From Intestinimonas massiliensis (ex Afouda et al. 2020) (lineage in GTDB: Bacteria; Bacillota; Clostridia; Oscillospirales; Oscillospiraceae): a stretch of DNA of 49,626 bases. The translations under genes were made by a program, and so were the position numbers. This document shows, piece after piece, positions 11,126 to 19,120 of this stretch; the stretch's first letter is position 1; each line of letters begins with the position of its first letter. The notes under the pieces are model-generated. The model was not told the DNA's origin and did not search any database. It saw only the letters and a list, made by a program, of their open reading frames with translations. The stretch spans positions 2,739,467-2,789,092 of the forward strand of contig NZ_LR131147.1 of the NCBI RefSeq assembly GCF_900626285.1. The letters run 5' to 3'.

Positions 11126-11314
11126 ATGTTCGGATTTGCCGGCTTGCAGATCAAGATGAGCCAGAACCTGCCCCCCGAGGACCGGATGAGCCATGACGAA
11201 AAGGTCTGCCGGAAGCAGGCCAGGGACGCCGAGTGGCAGTTCCGGGTATCCAAGGGCTACGAGAAGGACACCTTCTGGAACCGGATGCGGTTCCGCATGA
11301 CCCATAAGGACTGA
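11126..11314 (+). CDS. Small hypothetical protein (62 aa)
   Basis: A 62-aa highly charged protein, MFGFAGLQIKMSQNL then a hydrophilic part rich in Lys, Arg, Asp and Met, ending RMRFRMTHKD. I do not recognise a family. Support for a real gene comes from AAGGAG six bases before the ATG and a clean terminator starting 7 bp after the stop. It stands alone between the divergent topB start and the convergent HxlR gene. No signal peptide or membrane segment is present, so it is probably cytoplasmic. Confidence 0.6.
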   Translation: MFGFAGLQIKMSQNLPPEDRMSHDEKVCRKQARDAEWQFRVSKGYEKDTFWNRMRFRMTHKD

Positions 11315-11320
11315 ACTTCC

Positions 11321-11346
11321 GCCGCGGGCTTTGCCCGCGGCTTTTT
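11321..11346. terminator. Rho-independent terminator
   Basis: GCCGCGGGC, loop TTT, GCCCGCGGC, then TTTTT. It sits between the convergent 62-aa gene and the HxlR regulator. Confidence 0.85.
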
Positions 11347-11352
11347 CTGCCT

Positions 11353-11679
11353 TTAGAGGGTCATACTCCAGTTCCCCAGTTCGTCCAGGATGGGGATGAG
11401 CCGCTTGCAGGGCTCGGTGATGGCGTACTCCACCCGCACCGGCACCTCCAGATACTCCCGCCGGGTCACCAGCCTGTCCTCCTCCAGCTCCCGCAGGGCG
11501 CCGGCCAGCACCGTGTTGGACACCCCGTCCAGGGTCTTTTTCAGCTGGTTGTACCGGGTGGGGCCGTTGTTGTACAGGGAGCACAGAATCTGCATCTTCC
11601 ACTTGCCGCCGATGAGGGCCAGGGCCCGGTTCAGAGGGCAGGCCTCCATACAGGGGCAGTTGTCATGGGTGGGCTGCAT
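11353..11679 (-). CDS. HxlR-family winged-helix transcription regulator
   Basis: A 108-aa MarR-like regulator of the HxlR/YodB family. The N-terminal CPCMEACPLNRALALIGGKW contains the cysteines often used for redox or electrophile sensing, followed by FSR-type winged-helix residues (RYNQLKKTLDGVSNTVLAGAL) and the wing (EVPVRVEYAIT). The start at 11679 follows TAAGGAGG; the frame opens to 11724 without a better site. It is divergent from a LysE-type exporter with a shared 115-bp control region, so the exporter is its most probable target. Confidence 0.9.
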   Translation of the reverse strand: MQPTHDNCPCMEACPLNRALALIGGKWKMQILCSLYNNGPTRYNQLKKTLDGVSNTVLAGALRELEEDRLVTRREYLEVPVRVEYAITEPCKRLIPILDELGNWSMTL

Positions 11680-11718
11680 GGTCAGTTCCTCCTTACCTGG
11701 TACGGAATTTCTGCGTTC

Positions 11719-11753
11719 TTGCACTGTTGTTTATTAGGTACTATAATACTACC
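11719..11753 (+). promoter_or_regulatory. LysE-type exporter promoter with overlapping candidate HxlR operator
   Basis: TTGCAC (11719-11724) and TATAAT (11742-11747) with a 17-bp spacer. A near-palindrome, GGTACTATAATACTACC (11737-11753), covers the -10, which is the layout expected for repression by the divergently encoded HxlR protein. Confidence 0.65.
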
Positions 11754-11794
11754 AGGTTGGAAAAAAGGAAAGTATTTTTTGGGAGGAATTACCT

Positions 11795-12406
11795 ATGCCG
11801 CCGTATTTGCAGGGTCTGGGCATCGGCCTGGCCTATGTGGCCCCCATCGGGATGCAGAACCTGTTCGTCATCAACACCGCCCTCACCCGCCCCCGGCACA
11901 AAGCCATTCTCACCGCCCTCATCGTCATCTTCTTCGACATCAGCCTGGCGCTGGCCTGCTTCTTCGGGGTGGGCGCCCTGATGGACCGGTTCACCTGGCT
12001 GAAAATGCTCATCCTCCTGGCGGGCGGCGCCGTGGTCATCTGGATCGGCGTGGGCCTGTTGAAGGATAAGCCCACCATGGACCACAGCGTGGACGTGGAT
12101 ATGCCCCTGCCCCAGGTGGCGGCCAAGGCCTGCGTGGTCACCTGGTTCAACCCCCAGGCCCTCATCGACGGCACCCTGCTCTTCGGCGGGTTCCGGGCGG
12201 GCAACCCCGGCGCGGTGAGCACCCAGCTGATCCTGGGCTCCTCCACCGCCTCCTTCGTGTGGTTCCTGGGAATCACCATTCTGATCTCCTTCTTCTCCGC
12301 CCGGTTCAACGACAAGATCCTCCGGGTCATCAACATCGTCTGCGGCATCATCATCATCTTCTACGGCGCCAAGCTGCTGTTCCAGTTCTTCCAGATGATC
12401 CTGTAA
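11795..12406 (+). CDS. LysE/RhtB-type amino acid exporter
   Basis: A 203-aa membrane protein with about six hydrophobic helices. The N-terminal GIGLAYVAPIGMQNLFVINTAL carries the LysE-type signature PIGMQN, and TWFNPQALID fits the conserved fifth-helix region, as in LysE (Pfam PF01810), which exports basic or neutral amino acids. GGGAGGAA lies before the ATG. It is divergent from the HxlR regulator and followed by its own terminator. The substrate cannot be assigned from sequence. Confidence 0.9.
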   Translation: MPPYLQGLGIGLAYVAPIGMQNLFVINTALTRPRHKAILTALIVIFFDISLALACFFGVGALMDRFTWLKMLILLAGGAVVIWIGVGLLKDKPTMDHSVDVDMPLPQVAAKACVVTWFNPQALIDGTLLFGGFRAGNPGAVSTQLILGSSTASFVWFLGITILISFFSARFNDKILRVINIVCGIIIIFYGAKLLFQFFQMIL

Positions 12407-12410
12407 ACAG

Positions 12411-12450
12411 AAAGGGGGCCGCTCCCACCGGGAGCGGCCCCCTTTTTCTG
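12411..12450. terminator. Bidirectional terminator
   Basis: AAAGGGGGCCGCTCCC, loop ACC, GGGAGCGGCCCCCTTTTT. It lies between the convergent LysE-type exporter and pepT. Confidence 0.9.
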
Positions 12451-12455
12451 TTCGC

Positions 12456-13670
12456 TTACTGATTGCGCACCAGGTTGACCAGCACCTGGACCATCTTCTC
12501 CAGGGCCTCCACCGGGATGTACTCGTGGACGCCGTGGAAGTTGATGCCGCCGGTGCACAGATTGGGGCAGGGCAGGCCCATGTAGCTGAGCCGGGCGCCG
12601 TCGGTGCCGCCCCGGATGGGCACCTCCATGGGGGTGACCCCGGCGGCCTCCATGGCGGACCGGGCCCGGAGGATCAGGTACATGTGGGGCTCGATCTTCT
12701 CCCGCATGTTGTAGTAGCCGTCCTTCAGGGTCAGCTCCACGGTGCCCTTGCCGTACTTGGCGTTCAGGTAGTCGCTCACCCGGCCCAGGTAGGCCTTCCG
12801 GGCCTGGAACTTGTCCATGTTGTGGTCCCGGACGATGTAGTCCATGCGGGTCTCGGTCTCGTCGCCGTGCATCTCGCTCAGGTGGTAGAAGCCCTCATAC
12901 CCCTCGGTGTGGGCGGGGGTCTCGGCGGGCGGCATCATGCCCACAAACTCCAGGCCGATGAGCAGGGCGTTCTTCATCTTGTTCTTGGCGGAGCCGGGGT
13001 GGATGTTGACCCCGTGGATCACCACGGAGGCGCTGGCGGCGTTGAAGTTCTCATACTCCAGCTCACCCAGCTCGCCGCCGTCCACGGTATAGGCCACCGC
13101 CGCGCCGAAGCCGGGCACGTCGAAGTGCTCGGTTCCGCCGCCCACCTCCTCATCGGGGGTGATGCACACGGCGATGCGGCCGTGGGGCACCTCGGGATGG
13201 GCCATCAGGTACTCCACGGCGGTGAAGATCTCGGCCACGCCCGCCTTGTCGTCGGCCCCCAGCAGGGTGGTGCCGTCGGTGACGATGAGCTCCTGCCCCA
13301 CGTACTTGTCCAGGCTCTCGAAGTCGGCAGCCCTCATGACGATATTCTTTTCATCGTTGAGCACCAGGTCGCCCCCCTCGTAGCGGACGATGCGGGGCTT
13401 CACGTCGGCGCCGGAGGCGGAGGGGGAGGTATCCATGTGGGCGATGAGGCCCACGCAGGGCACCCCCTCGCAGCCGGCGGAGGCGGGCAGCCAGCCGTAT
13501 ACATAGCCGTACTCATCCATATGGGCGTTGTGCAGACCCATATGGTTCAGCTCTTCCGCCAGGGCCGCGCCCAGCACCTTCTGCTTCTCCGAAGAGGGAT
13601 AGGTCTCACTATGCTCGTCAGACTGGGTGTCGTAGGAGACATACTTCAAAAAACGGTCAACGACGTTCAC
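12456..13670 (-). CDS. pepT: Peptidase T (tripeptide aminopeptidase)
   Basis: A 404-aa M20 metallopeptidase that removes the N-terminal residue from tripeptides in the cytoplasm. Zinc-ligand motifs are in order: GLIAHMDTSPSASG (His and following Asp), the bridging Asp in TTLLGADDKAGVAEI, CITPDEEVGGG with the catalytic Glu, and a late HGVHEYIPVEAL His. Length matches PepT. The start is GTG at 13670 preceded by AAAGGAAG; no in-frame ATG lies closer. The gene is divergent from the downstream lipase-like gene and terminates at the shared hairpin with the LysE-type exporter. Confidence 0.95.
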   Translation of the reverse strand: MNVVDRFLKYVSYDTQSDEHSETYPSSEKQKVLGAALAEELNHMGLHNAHMDEYGYVYGWLPASAGCEGVPCVGLIAHMDTSPSASGADVKPRIVRYEGGDLVLNDEKNIVMRAADFESLDKYVGQELIVTDGTTLLGADDKAGVAEIFTAVEYLMAHPEVPHGRIAVCITPDEEVGGGTEHFDVPGFGAAVAYTVDGGELGELEYENFNAASASVVIHGVNIHPGSAKNKMKNALLIGLEFVGMMPPAETPAHTEGYEGFYHLSEMHGDETETRMDYIVRDHNMDKFQARKAYLGRVSDYLNAKYGKGTVELTLKDGYYNMREKIEPHMYLILRARSAMEAAGVTPMEVPIRGGTDGARLSYMGLPCPNLCTGGINFHGVHEYIPVEALEKMVQVLVNLVRNQ

Positions 13671-13759
13671 GATGATCTTCCTTTCTATTGACGGACATGG
13701 GCGCTTGGAATAAACTAAGTATATCTCAGTTATTTTACCACAGACGGAGGCGTATTTCC

Positions 13760-14692
13760 ATGGTTTCCAGCCAGGTTTTTACCTTTTCTTCCAGCGACGG
13801 CATCCATGACGTGTCCGCCGTCCGGTGGCTGCCGGAGGGGACCCCCCGGGGGGTGGTGCAGCTGGTCCACGGCATCTCCGAGTATATGGGCCGGTACGAC
13901 CCCTTCGCCCGGTACCTGACCCAGCACGGCTTCGCGGTGGTGGGCCACGACCACCTGGGCCACGGCAGAACCGCCAGGGATTCCACGGAGTACGGCTGGT
14001 TCGCCGACAAGGACGGCTGGAAATACATCCTGGAGGACACCCGCACCCTGCGGGAGCTGGCGGGGCAGGACTGGTCCGGCCTGCCCTACTTCCTCATGGG
14101 CCACTCCATGGGCTCCTTCGTGGTGCGGGGCTATCTGATGTTCTGGCCGGGGACGGTGGACGGGGCCATCCTGTCGGGCACCGGCCAGGAGAGCGCTCCC
14201 ACCGTGGCGGCGGGCCGGGTCCTCTCCTCCCTGTTCACCCGGATCTCCGGGCCCAGGGCCCACAGCAGGCTGCTCAATACCCTGTCCATGGGGGCCTACA
14301 ACAAGCAGTTCAGGCCCAACCGCACCGGGGCGGACTGGATCTCCCGGGACACGGCGGTGGTGGACGCCTACTGCGCCGATCCCCTGTGCCGGTTCCTGCC
14401 TACGGTGAGCATGTTCCACGACATGATGGTGGGGCTCCAGCTGCTGGCCAAACGGGAGAATCTGCAAAAGATGGACCGGGACACCCCGGTGTACTTCTTC
14501 TCCGGGGATAAAGACCCGGTGGGGGCCTCGGGCAAGGGAGTGCGGAAGGTGGCCGGCTGGTTCAGGGAGGCGGGCGTGAAGGACGTGACCGTGAAGCTCT
14601 ACCCGGAGGGCCGCCACGAGATGCTCAACGAGACCAACCGGGACCAGGTATTCCAGGACGTGCTGGACTGGCTGGAGGTACATATGCCATAA
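13760..14692 (+). CDS. Alpha/beta hydrolase, monoacylglycerol lipase/lysophospholipase type
   Basis: A 310-aa serine hydrolase of the Hydrolase_4 group. VQLVHGISEYMGRYDPF gives the oxyanion-hole HG, GHDHLGHGRT is the conserved loop, GHSMGSF holds the nucleophile serine elbow, and the late YPEGRHEMLNE supplies the catalytic His. An Asp in FSGDKDPVG completes the triad. Such enzymes release fatty acids from monoacylglycerols or lysophospholipids. No signal peptide is seen, so it is cytosolic or membrane-associated. The start at 13760 follows GGAGG; the frame extends to 13688 with weaker support. Confidence 0.9.
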   Translation: MVSSQVFTFSSSDGIHDVSAVRWLPEGTPRGVVQLVHGISEYMGRYDPFARYLTQHGFAVVGHDHLGHGRTARDSTEYGWFADKDGWKYILEDTRTLRELAGQDWSGLPYFLMGHSMGSFVVRGYLMFWPGTVDGAILSGTGQESAPTVAAGRVLSSLFTRISGPRAHSRLLNTLSMGAYNKQFRPNRTGADWISRDTAVVDAYCADPLCRFLPTVSMFHDMMVGLQLLAKRENLQKMDRDTPVYFFSGDKDPVGASGKGVRKVAGWFREAGVKDVTVKLYPEGRHEMLNETNRDQVFQDVLDWLEVHMP

Positions 14693-14697
14693 GACAG

Positions 14698-14733
14698 GAA
14701 GGCCGCGGAGCCAGGCTCCGCGGCCTTCTTTTT
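14698..14733. terminator. Bidirectional terminator
   Basis: GAAGGCCGCGGAGCC, one base, GGCTCCGCGGCCTTC, then TTTTT. It ends the lipase-like gene and abuts the stop of the leftward Cys-rich frame. Confidence 0.9.
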
Positions 14734-15106
14734 ACGCCTGGTTGAAGCTGTAGCGGAACCGGTCCCGCCGCCAGCACCAGCACCGGCGGGCCAGATCGGC
14801 CCCCACCTCCACATTGGCGCCGGGGGGCAGGCGGACCAGCAGCTCCAGGCAGCGGCCCGCCCCCCGGAGGGTGAGCACATACTCCCCCGGGGCCAGAAAG
14901 CCGAAGCAGGTCCGCCGGCTGCACAGCAGGCTCCGGCACCAGCAGCCGCAGCCTCGCCGGGGCCGCAGGCACACCGTGTCCGTGGGGCGGCAGTCCGCCA
15001 GGCAGACCGTGACGCCGCACCGCAGCCAGGGGGGAAAGGCGCACAGATCCTGCGCCGCCTCCCCCTCCGCCCTCAGGCAGAAGGGCCGCCCGGCCTGGAC
15101 CCAGGT
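14732..15106 (-). CDS. Cys/Arg-rich hypothetical protein with unresolved start
   Basis: An open frame of up to 124 codons immediately after the repeat protein at 15106-15960, overlapping its stop region. The reading is distinctive: a first half WLRCGVTVCLADCRPTDT, a Cys-rich block (RRGCGCWCRSLLCSRRTCFG), then a beta-like segment APGEYVLTLRGAGRCLELLV, and an Arg/Trp/Cys tail. It looks like real coding sequence, but the only standard start codon in frame is GTG at 14974, which has no ribosome site. A lost start, reinitiation from a CTG, or frameshifting from the upstream gene are all possible. I do not recognise the family. The cysteines suggest metal binding or disulfide structure. Confidence 0.5.
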   Translation of the reverse strand, partial: TWVQAGRPFCLRAEGEAAQDLCAFPPWLRCGVTVCLADCRPTDTVCLRPRRGCGCWCRSLLCSRRTCFGFLAPGEYVLTLRGAGRCLELLVRLPPGANVEVGADLARRCWCWRRDRFRYSFNQA

Positions 15107-15960
15107 TACTGCTCCAGCTTGGCCTTGACCAGATACTGGCCGGCGGTGACGCCGCCGAACAGGTACATCCCCTGGGCGTTGGTCTTGGTGGTGGCCACCA
15201 GGGTCTCCACCTGGGTTTCCCCCGTGCCGGTCACCTGGTACAGGCCCACGAAGCAGCCCGCCACCGCCATGCCGTTCTGATCCCGGATCACGCCGCTGAC
15301 GGTGCCGTTGTAGGTGCGCACGTCCTGGGTCATGGCCACGGTCAGGTTGGCGATGGAGCCGCCGGCGATGGTGGTCAGGATGGGACCGGCGGTGAAATAG
15401 CCGTCGGCGGATACCGTCAGGGTATAGGCCCCGTCGGCCACATCGTAGAACACGAACTCGCCGTCGGCGGCGGAGTAGGTGACGGCCAAAACGGTGCCGG
15501 TGGAGCCGATCAGGGACACCTTGGCCCCCGCCAGAGGCGTGCCCATGCCCGCCACAGTGACCACGCCGGCGATGGCGCCCAGAGCCAGGGTGGGCTCGGC
15601 GGCGCAGGTCAGGGCCACCTGGGCGGTGGTGCCGGGAATGAGGGCCACCCCCACCGGTGCGCTGAGCAGATAGCCGTCGGCCACGGCGGAAATGGTGTAG
15701 CTGCCGGCGGGCACGTCGTTGAGGGTGTACTGGCCGGCGGCGTCGGTCAGGGTGTGCTGGAAGGGGGTGCCGGTGCTGTCAAACAGCTTGACGGTGGCGT
15801 TGGGAATGGGGTCGGTGCCGTCGGTAACGGTGCCGGTCACCGTGGCGGCGGCGGGGGGCGCCGGCAGCAGATTCAGATTGATCTCCGCCTCCTGAATGCC
15901 CTGCACCGAAAAGTCGGCGCTGTATTCCAGGCCATACAGGTCCTGCTTGATGTCAGCCAT
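15106..15960 (-). CDS. Carboxypeptidase regulatory-like (beta-sandwich) repeat protein
   Basis: A 284-aa protein built from three tandem beta-sandwich units of about 85-90 residues. Each has the pattern G-x-V-T/R-D-x(n)-P-x-A-x-V-x-L and later G-x-Y-x-L/F-x-x-V-x-A-G-x-Y (AAGQYTLNDVPAGSYTIS; ADGEFVFYDVADGAYTLT; AQGMYLFGGVTAGQYLVK). This matches the CarboxypepD_reg/SdrD-B-like fold, usually a structural or surface module. There is no signal peptide or sortase motif, which is odd for a surface role. TGGAGG precedes the ATG. It is followed directly by the Cys-rich frame and preceded in the same direction by a small membrane protein. Function unknown. Confidence 0.75.
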   Translation of the reverse strand: MADIKQDLYGLEYSADFSVQGIQEAEINLNLLPAPPAAATVTGTVTDGTDPIPNATVKLFDSTGTPFQHTLTDAAGQYTLNDVPAGSYTISAVADGYLLSAPVGVALIPGTTAQVALTCAAEPTLALGAIAGVVTVAGMGTPLAGAKVSLIGSTGTVLAVTYSAADGEFVFYDVADGAYTLTVSADGYFTAGPILTTIAGGSIANLTVAMTQDVRTYNGTVSGVIRDQNGMAVAGCFVGLYQVTGTGETQVETLVATTKTNAQGMYLFGGVTAGQYLVKAKLEQ

Positions 15961-16022
15961 AGAAAAACCTCCAAATCAATATTGCGCTGGAAGCGGCGGC
16001 CCCCGGTGGGAGCCGCCGCTCT

Positions 16023-16475
16023 TTACTCCTGAGAAGGGGGACCGGACCGGCCGGCGGGGGCCCCGATGAGCAGGCCCACGCAGCCCGACACAAAGTCCCG
16101 GAACTGAGCCACCGTGGCGGTGGCGGAGTCAGACCCGACGGCTGCCGGGTCCTCCAGGGACAGATTGCGCAGGGCCAGCAGTACCGCCAGGCAGAACAGC
16201 CCCGCGGCGGCGGCCGCCGCCACCAGGTGTCCGTCTGTCTCAGGCTCCCCCCGCCTGCCTCTGCCGCTGAGGAAGTAGCCAAAGATGGCCGCCGAAGCGG
16301 TGCGGACGATCACGTCGATGTCCCCGCGCTCCGGGCCGCTCACCGGCCCGGCAAACAGGCTGTAGGCCGACTGCCCCAGCAGAACGGCCAGGAACAGGAT
16401 CAGGCAGCGGTCGGTGAGCGGAATGCCGGAAATGGCCTTCCCCATCCGCTCCCGGACCATACGCAGCCACTTCAT
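16023..16475 (-). CDS. Small membrane protein of unknown function (150 aa)
   Basis: 150 aa with three or four hydrophobic segments (CLILFLAVLLGQSAYSLF; VRTASAAIFGYFLSG; AAAGLFCLAVLLALRNLSL; DFVSGCVGLLIG) and a basic N-terminus. I do not recognise a named family. The start at 16475 is set by GGAGGGAGAAG upstream; the frame is open to 16568. It lies 60 bp ahead of the carboxypeptidase-regulatory-like gene in the same direction, suggesting a three-gene unit with the Cys-rich frame. Confidence 0.6.
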   Translation of the reverse strand: MKWLRMVRERMGKAISGIPLTDRCLILFLAVLLGQSAYSLFAGPVSGPERGDIDVIVRTASAAIFGYFLSGRGRRGEPETDGHLVAAAAAAGLFCLAVLLALRNLSLEDPAAVGSDSATATVAQFRDFVSGCVGLLIGAPAGRSGPPSQE

Positions 16476-16567
16476 CACAGTTCTCTTCTCCCTCCGTGCG
16501 CCAGGCAGACGAAACACCCGCCGCGCACAGCCCATCCTATGCCGGTCCCGGTCCTCCGGTTCCGGCA

Positions 16568-16596
16568 AAAAAAGCCCGGACCCGAGGTCCGGACTT
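16568..16596 (-). terminator. Terminator after spmB
   Basis: Read leftward: AGTCCGGACC, TCG, GGTCCGGGCT, then seven T. It overlaps the spmB stop and separates spmAB from the downstream small membrane gene. Confidence 0.85.
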
Positions 16597-17120
16597 CAGG
16601 CGGGAAAGAACAGGCGCACCGCCCAGGCGGCGGCCAGGAAACCGGCCAGATCGGCGCACAGGGCGGCGGGGACGGCGTAGCGGGTTTTCACGATCCCCGC
16701 CGCCCCGAAGTAGACGGCGATGGTGTAGAAGGTGGTCTCGGTGGAGCCCAGCATCACCGCCGCCGTGCGGCCGATGAGGGAATCGGGGCCGTAGGCGGAG
16801 ATGAGCTCCGCCCCCACCCCCAGGGCGGCGGAGCCGCTGACCGGCCGCACCAGCATGAGCCCCACCGTCTCCGGCGGGATGCCCACCCCCTCCAGCACCG
16901 GGGCCAGGGCGTTGGCCGCCAGCTCCAGGGCGCCGGATGCGCGCAGCATATACACCGCCGGCAGCAGGGTCACCAGGGCGGGCACGATGCGCAGCAGCAC
17001 CCCCAGCCCGTCCTTGGCCCCGGCCAGCAGGGCGTCGTACACATCCACCTTCCGGGCCATCCCGTACAGGGCCACCCCCGCCAGGATCAGGGGCACCAGC
17101 ATGGTAAAAAACAGCTCCAC
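16596..17120 (-). CDS. spmB: Spore maturation protein B
   Basis: A 174-aa membrane protein of the nucleoside-recognition (Gate) family. In Bacillus, SpmA and SpmB act together in spore core dehydration. The family run MLRASGALELAANALAPVLEGVGIPPE and the following SGSAALGVGAELI and GSTETTFYTIAVYFG are clear. The start is GTG at 17120, with GGAGG before it, one base after the spmA stop, so the two are translationally coupled. Confidence 0.93.
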   Translation of the reverse strand: MELFFTMLVPLILAGVALYGMARKVDVYDALLAGAKDGLGVLLRIVPALVTLLPAVYMLRASGALELAANALAPVLEGVGIPPETVGLMLVRPVSGSAALGVGAELISAYGPDSLIGRTAAVMLGSTETTFYTIAVYFGAAGIVKTRYAVPAALCADLAGFLAAAWAVRLFFPA

Positions 17121-17121
17121 C

Positions 17122-17700
17122 TTATTTCCTCCACACCCTGGACAGGGTCCAGGCCGCCAGAATCCCCACACTCACCGACAGGGCCGACGCCAGCCACACC
17201 GCCGGCAGGATGTCAAAGGGGGTCTGGCACCCCGCCGCCGCCCGCACCCCCGCCACCGTGGTGGGGATGAGCTGGATGGAGGCGGTGTTGCACACCACCA
17301 GCATGCACAGCGGATCGGAGGCCACCCCCGGCGAGCGCTTGCTCATCAGCTGGGCCGCCCGGATCCCCAGGGGGGTGGCGGCGTTGCCCAGCCCCAGCAG
17401 GTTGGCGGATACGTTGGCCGAGATGCTGTCCATCACCGCTCCGTCCCGGGCGAAGGCGGGATAGAGCCGCCGCAGCACCGGCCGCAGCAGCCGGGACAGC
17501 CCCTCCGCCAGGCCGGAGCGCTTCATGACCTCCATGACCCCCATCCACAGACAGAGGATCCCCGCCATGGACAGGCACAGCTCCACCGCCGCCCCGGCCC
17601 CCTCCACAGCAGCCGCCGCCACCTGATCCCCGGTCCCCTGAGCCAGTCCGCACAGGATGGACACCACCACCATCCCCGTCCAGATCGCCGCCATCGCCAT
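17122..17700 (-). CDS. spmA: Spore maturation protein A
   Basis: A 192-aa membrane protein partner of SpmB. Gate-domain features: MAGILCLWMGVMEVMKRSGL, then DSISANVSANLLGLGNAATPLGI. This Asn-rich pattern is the SpmA signature. I favour the ATG at 17700 (11 bases after AAGGGG) over an upstream GTG at 17712 that would be too close to the ribosome site. Presence of spmAB marks the host as a spore former. Confidence 0.92.
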   Translation of the reverse strand: MAMAAIWTGMVVVSILCGLAQGTGDQVAAAAVEGAGAAVELCLSMAGILCLWMGVMEVMKRSGLAEGLSRLLRPVLRRLYPAFARDGAVMDSISANVSANLLGLGNAATPLGIRAAQLMSKRSPGVASDPLCMLVVCNTASIQLIPTTVAGVRAAAGCQTPFDILPAVWLASALSVSVGILAAWTLSRVWRK

Positions 17701-17799
17701 TCCAGTCACCACCCCTTCTTATCCCCATCTATACGGACTGTCCGCTTCAAACATGCCTGCCAGTTCACATAAAGTTTTCTTAAGATTTCCAGAATGACA

Positions 17800-17827
17800 T
17801 TGACAATTGAATACGTTATGTTATAAT
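17800..17827 (+). promoter_or_regulatory. Sigma-A promoter for the AbrB-type gene
   Basis: TTGACA (17800-17805), 16-bp spacer, TATAAT (17822-17827), about 65 bp before the start codon. Confidence 0.8.
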
Positions 17828-17891
17828 GATGTCAGTTTCTTGATAATGAAGGAAAATTTTGGGAACAAATAGGGAAAGGAAGTAGCAACGT

Positions 17892-18134
17892 ATGAAGTCA
17901 ACCGGCATTGTGCGCAAAGTAGATGAACTGGGGCGGATCGTCCTGCCCATCGAACTGCGCCGCACCTTGGACATCGCGGAAAAGGATTCTCTGGAGATCT
18001 ATGTGGACGGCTCCTCCATCGTACTGAAAAAGTACCAGCCCGCCTGCATTTTCTGCGACGACGCCAAGGATGTGATCAACTTCAAGGGTAAAAACGTCTG
18101 CCCCAACTGCATCAGGGAACTGCAGCTGAAGTAA
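17892..18134 (+). CDS. AbrB/SpoVT-family transition-state regulator
   Basis: 80 aa. The N-terminal SpoVT/AbrB swapped-hairpin DNA-binding domain (STGIVRKVDELGRIVLPIEL, residues 3-22, then LDIAEKDSLEIYVDGSSIVL) is complete. The C-terminal part carries CIFCDD and CPNC, a zinc-ribbon-like pair common in clostridial AbrB paralogs. Such proteins govern the shift from growth to stationary phase and sporulation. AGGAAG precedes the ATG. It is monocistronic, with a strong promoter and terminator, and stands beside spmAB on the opposite strand. Confidence 0.92.
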   Translation: MKSTGIVRKVDELGRIVLPIELRRTLDIAEKDSLEIYVDGSSIVLKKYQPACIFCDDAKDVINFKGKNVCPNCIRELQLK

Positions 18135-18150
18135 AACGTTTTTCCTGTAA

Positions 18151-18190
18151 AAAACCCCTTGCTTTTCCGAGAAAAGCAAGGGGTTTTCTA
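18151..18190 (+). terminator. Rho-independent terminator
   Basis: AAAACCCCTTGCTTTTC, three bases, GAAAAGCAAGGGGTTTTCT: a 17-bp stem ending the AbrB-type gene. Confidence 0.92.
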
Positions 18191-18240
18191 TGTTTTCCGT
18201 GCCAGATTCCCGCCGAAAACACGGAATAATTAACCTATGT

Positions 18241-18263
18241 ATATATTACATTTCGTAATATAT
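18241..18263. repeat. AT-rich perfect palindrome
   Basis: ATATATTAC, five bases, GTAATATAT, downstream of rsmI on the leftward strand. No T tract follows. It may be an mRNA end structure or a protein site. Confidence 0.35.
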
Positions 18264-18285
18264 TGGGTCTATCTGGAAGGGCCGC

Positions 18286-19119
18286 TCACCCCTGCTCCAG
18301 GGCCAGGGCGTACAGCTCATTTTTGGGCAGGCCGGTCTCCTTGGCGGTCTGCTTCACCGCGTCCCGCAGGGAGCTGCCCGCCGAGCGCAGGGCGGCCACC
18401 CGGGCCAGGCCGTCCTCCATGGTCAGCTCCTCCCGGGCGGTCTCAGGGGCACCCTCCACCACCAGAACGAACTCCCCACGGGGCGGATTTTCCGCATACC
18501 ATGTTACCGCCTCCCCCAGGGTGGTGCGGCGCACTTCCTCGTGGAGCTTGGTCAGCTCCCGGCACAGGGCGATCCGCCGCTCCGGCCCGAAGGCCGCCGT
18601 CAGGTCGTCCAGGGTGGCGGTCAGCTTGTGGGGGGCCTCGTAGAAGATCATGGTCCGCTGTTCGCCCGCCAGGGACTCCAGGTGGGTGCGGCGGTTCTTC
18701 TTGTTCATGGCCAGGAAGCCCTCAAAGGTGAACCGGCCGGTGGGCAGGCCGGAGGCCGCCAGGGCGGTGATGAGGGCGCAGGGGCCGGGGATGGACACCA
18801 CATCCACCCCGTTCCGGGCGCACAGGGCCACCAGGTCCTCGCCGGGGTCGGAGATGGCGGGGGTGCCCGCGTCGGTGACCAGGGCGCAGCTCTCCCCCGC
18901 CAGCAGCCGGTTCAGCACCGCCTGGCCTCCCGCCTCGGTGTTGTGGCGGTAGTAGGAGATCAGGGGCTTCTTCAGCCCCAGGTGGTTGAGCAGCTTCAGG
19001 GTCACCCGGGTGTCCTCGGCGGCGATAAAGTCCGCCTGGGCCAGGGTGTCCGCCATTCTCTGGGAAATATCCCCCAGGTTGCCGATGGGGGTGGGTACCA
19101 GATATAAGGTTCCGGCCAT
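18286..19119 (-). CDS. rsmI: 16S rRNA (cytidine1402-2'-O)-methyltransferase
   Basis: A 277-aa member of the tetrapyrrole-methylase-fold group. It 2'-O-methylates C1402 of 16S rRNA in the decoding centre. The start LYLVPTPIGNLGDISQRM is the RsmI signature, followed by AAEDTRVTLKLLNHLG, LVTDAGTPAISDPGEDLV, SIPGPCALITALAASGLP and YEAPHKL. It begins one base after the trmN6-like stop, so it is translated in series with that gene and the NUDIX gene. Confidence 0.96.
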   Translation of the reverse strand: MAGTLYLVPTPIGNLGDISQRMADTLAQADFIAAEDTRVTLKLLNHLGLKKPLISYYRHNTEAGGQAVLNRLLAGESCALVTDAGTPAISDPGEDLVALCARNGVDVVSIPGPCALITALAASGLPTGRFTFEGFLAMNKKNRRTHLESLAGEQRTMIFYEAPHKLTATLDDLTAAFGPERRIALCRELTKLHEEVRRTTLGEAVTWYAENPPRGEFVLVVEGAPETAREELTMEDGLARVAALRSAGSSLRDAVKQTAKETGLPKNELYALALEQG

Positions 19120-19120
19120 G

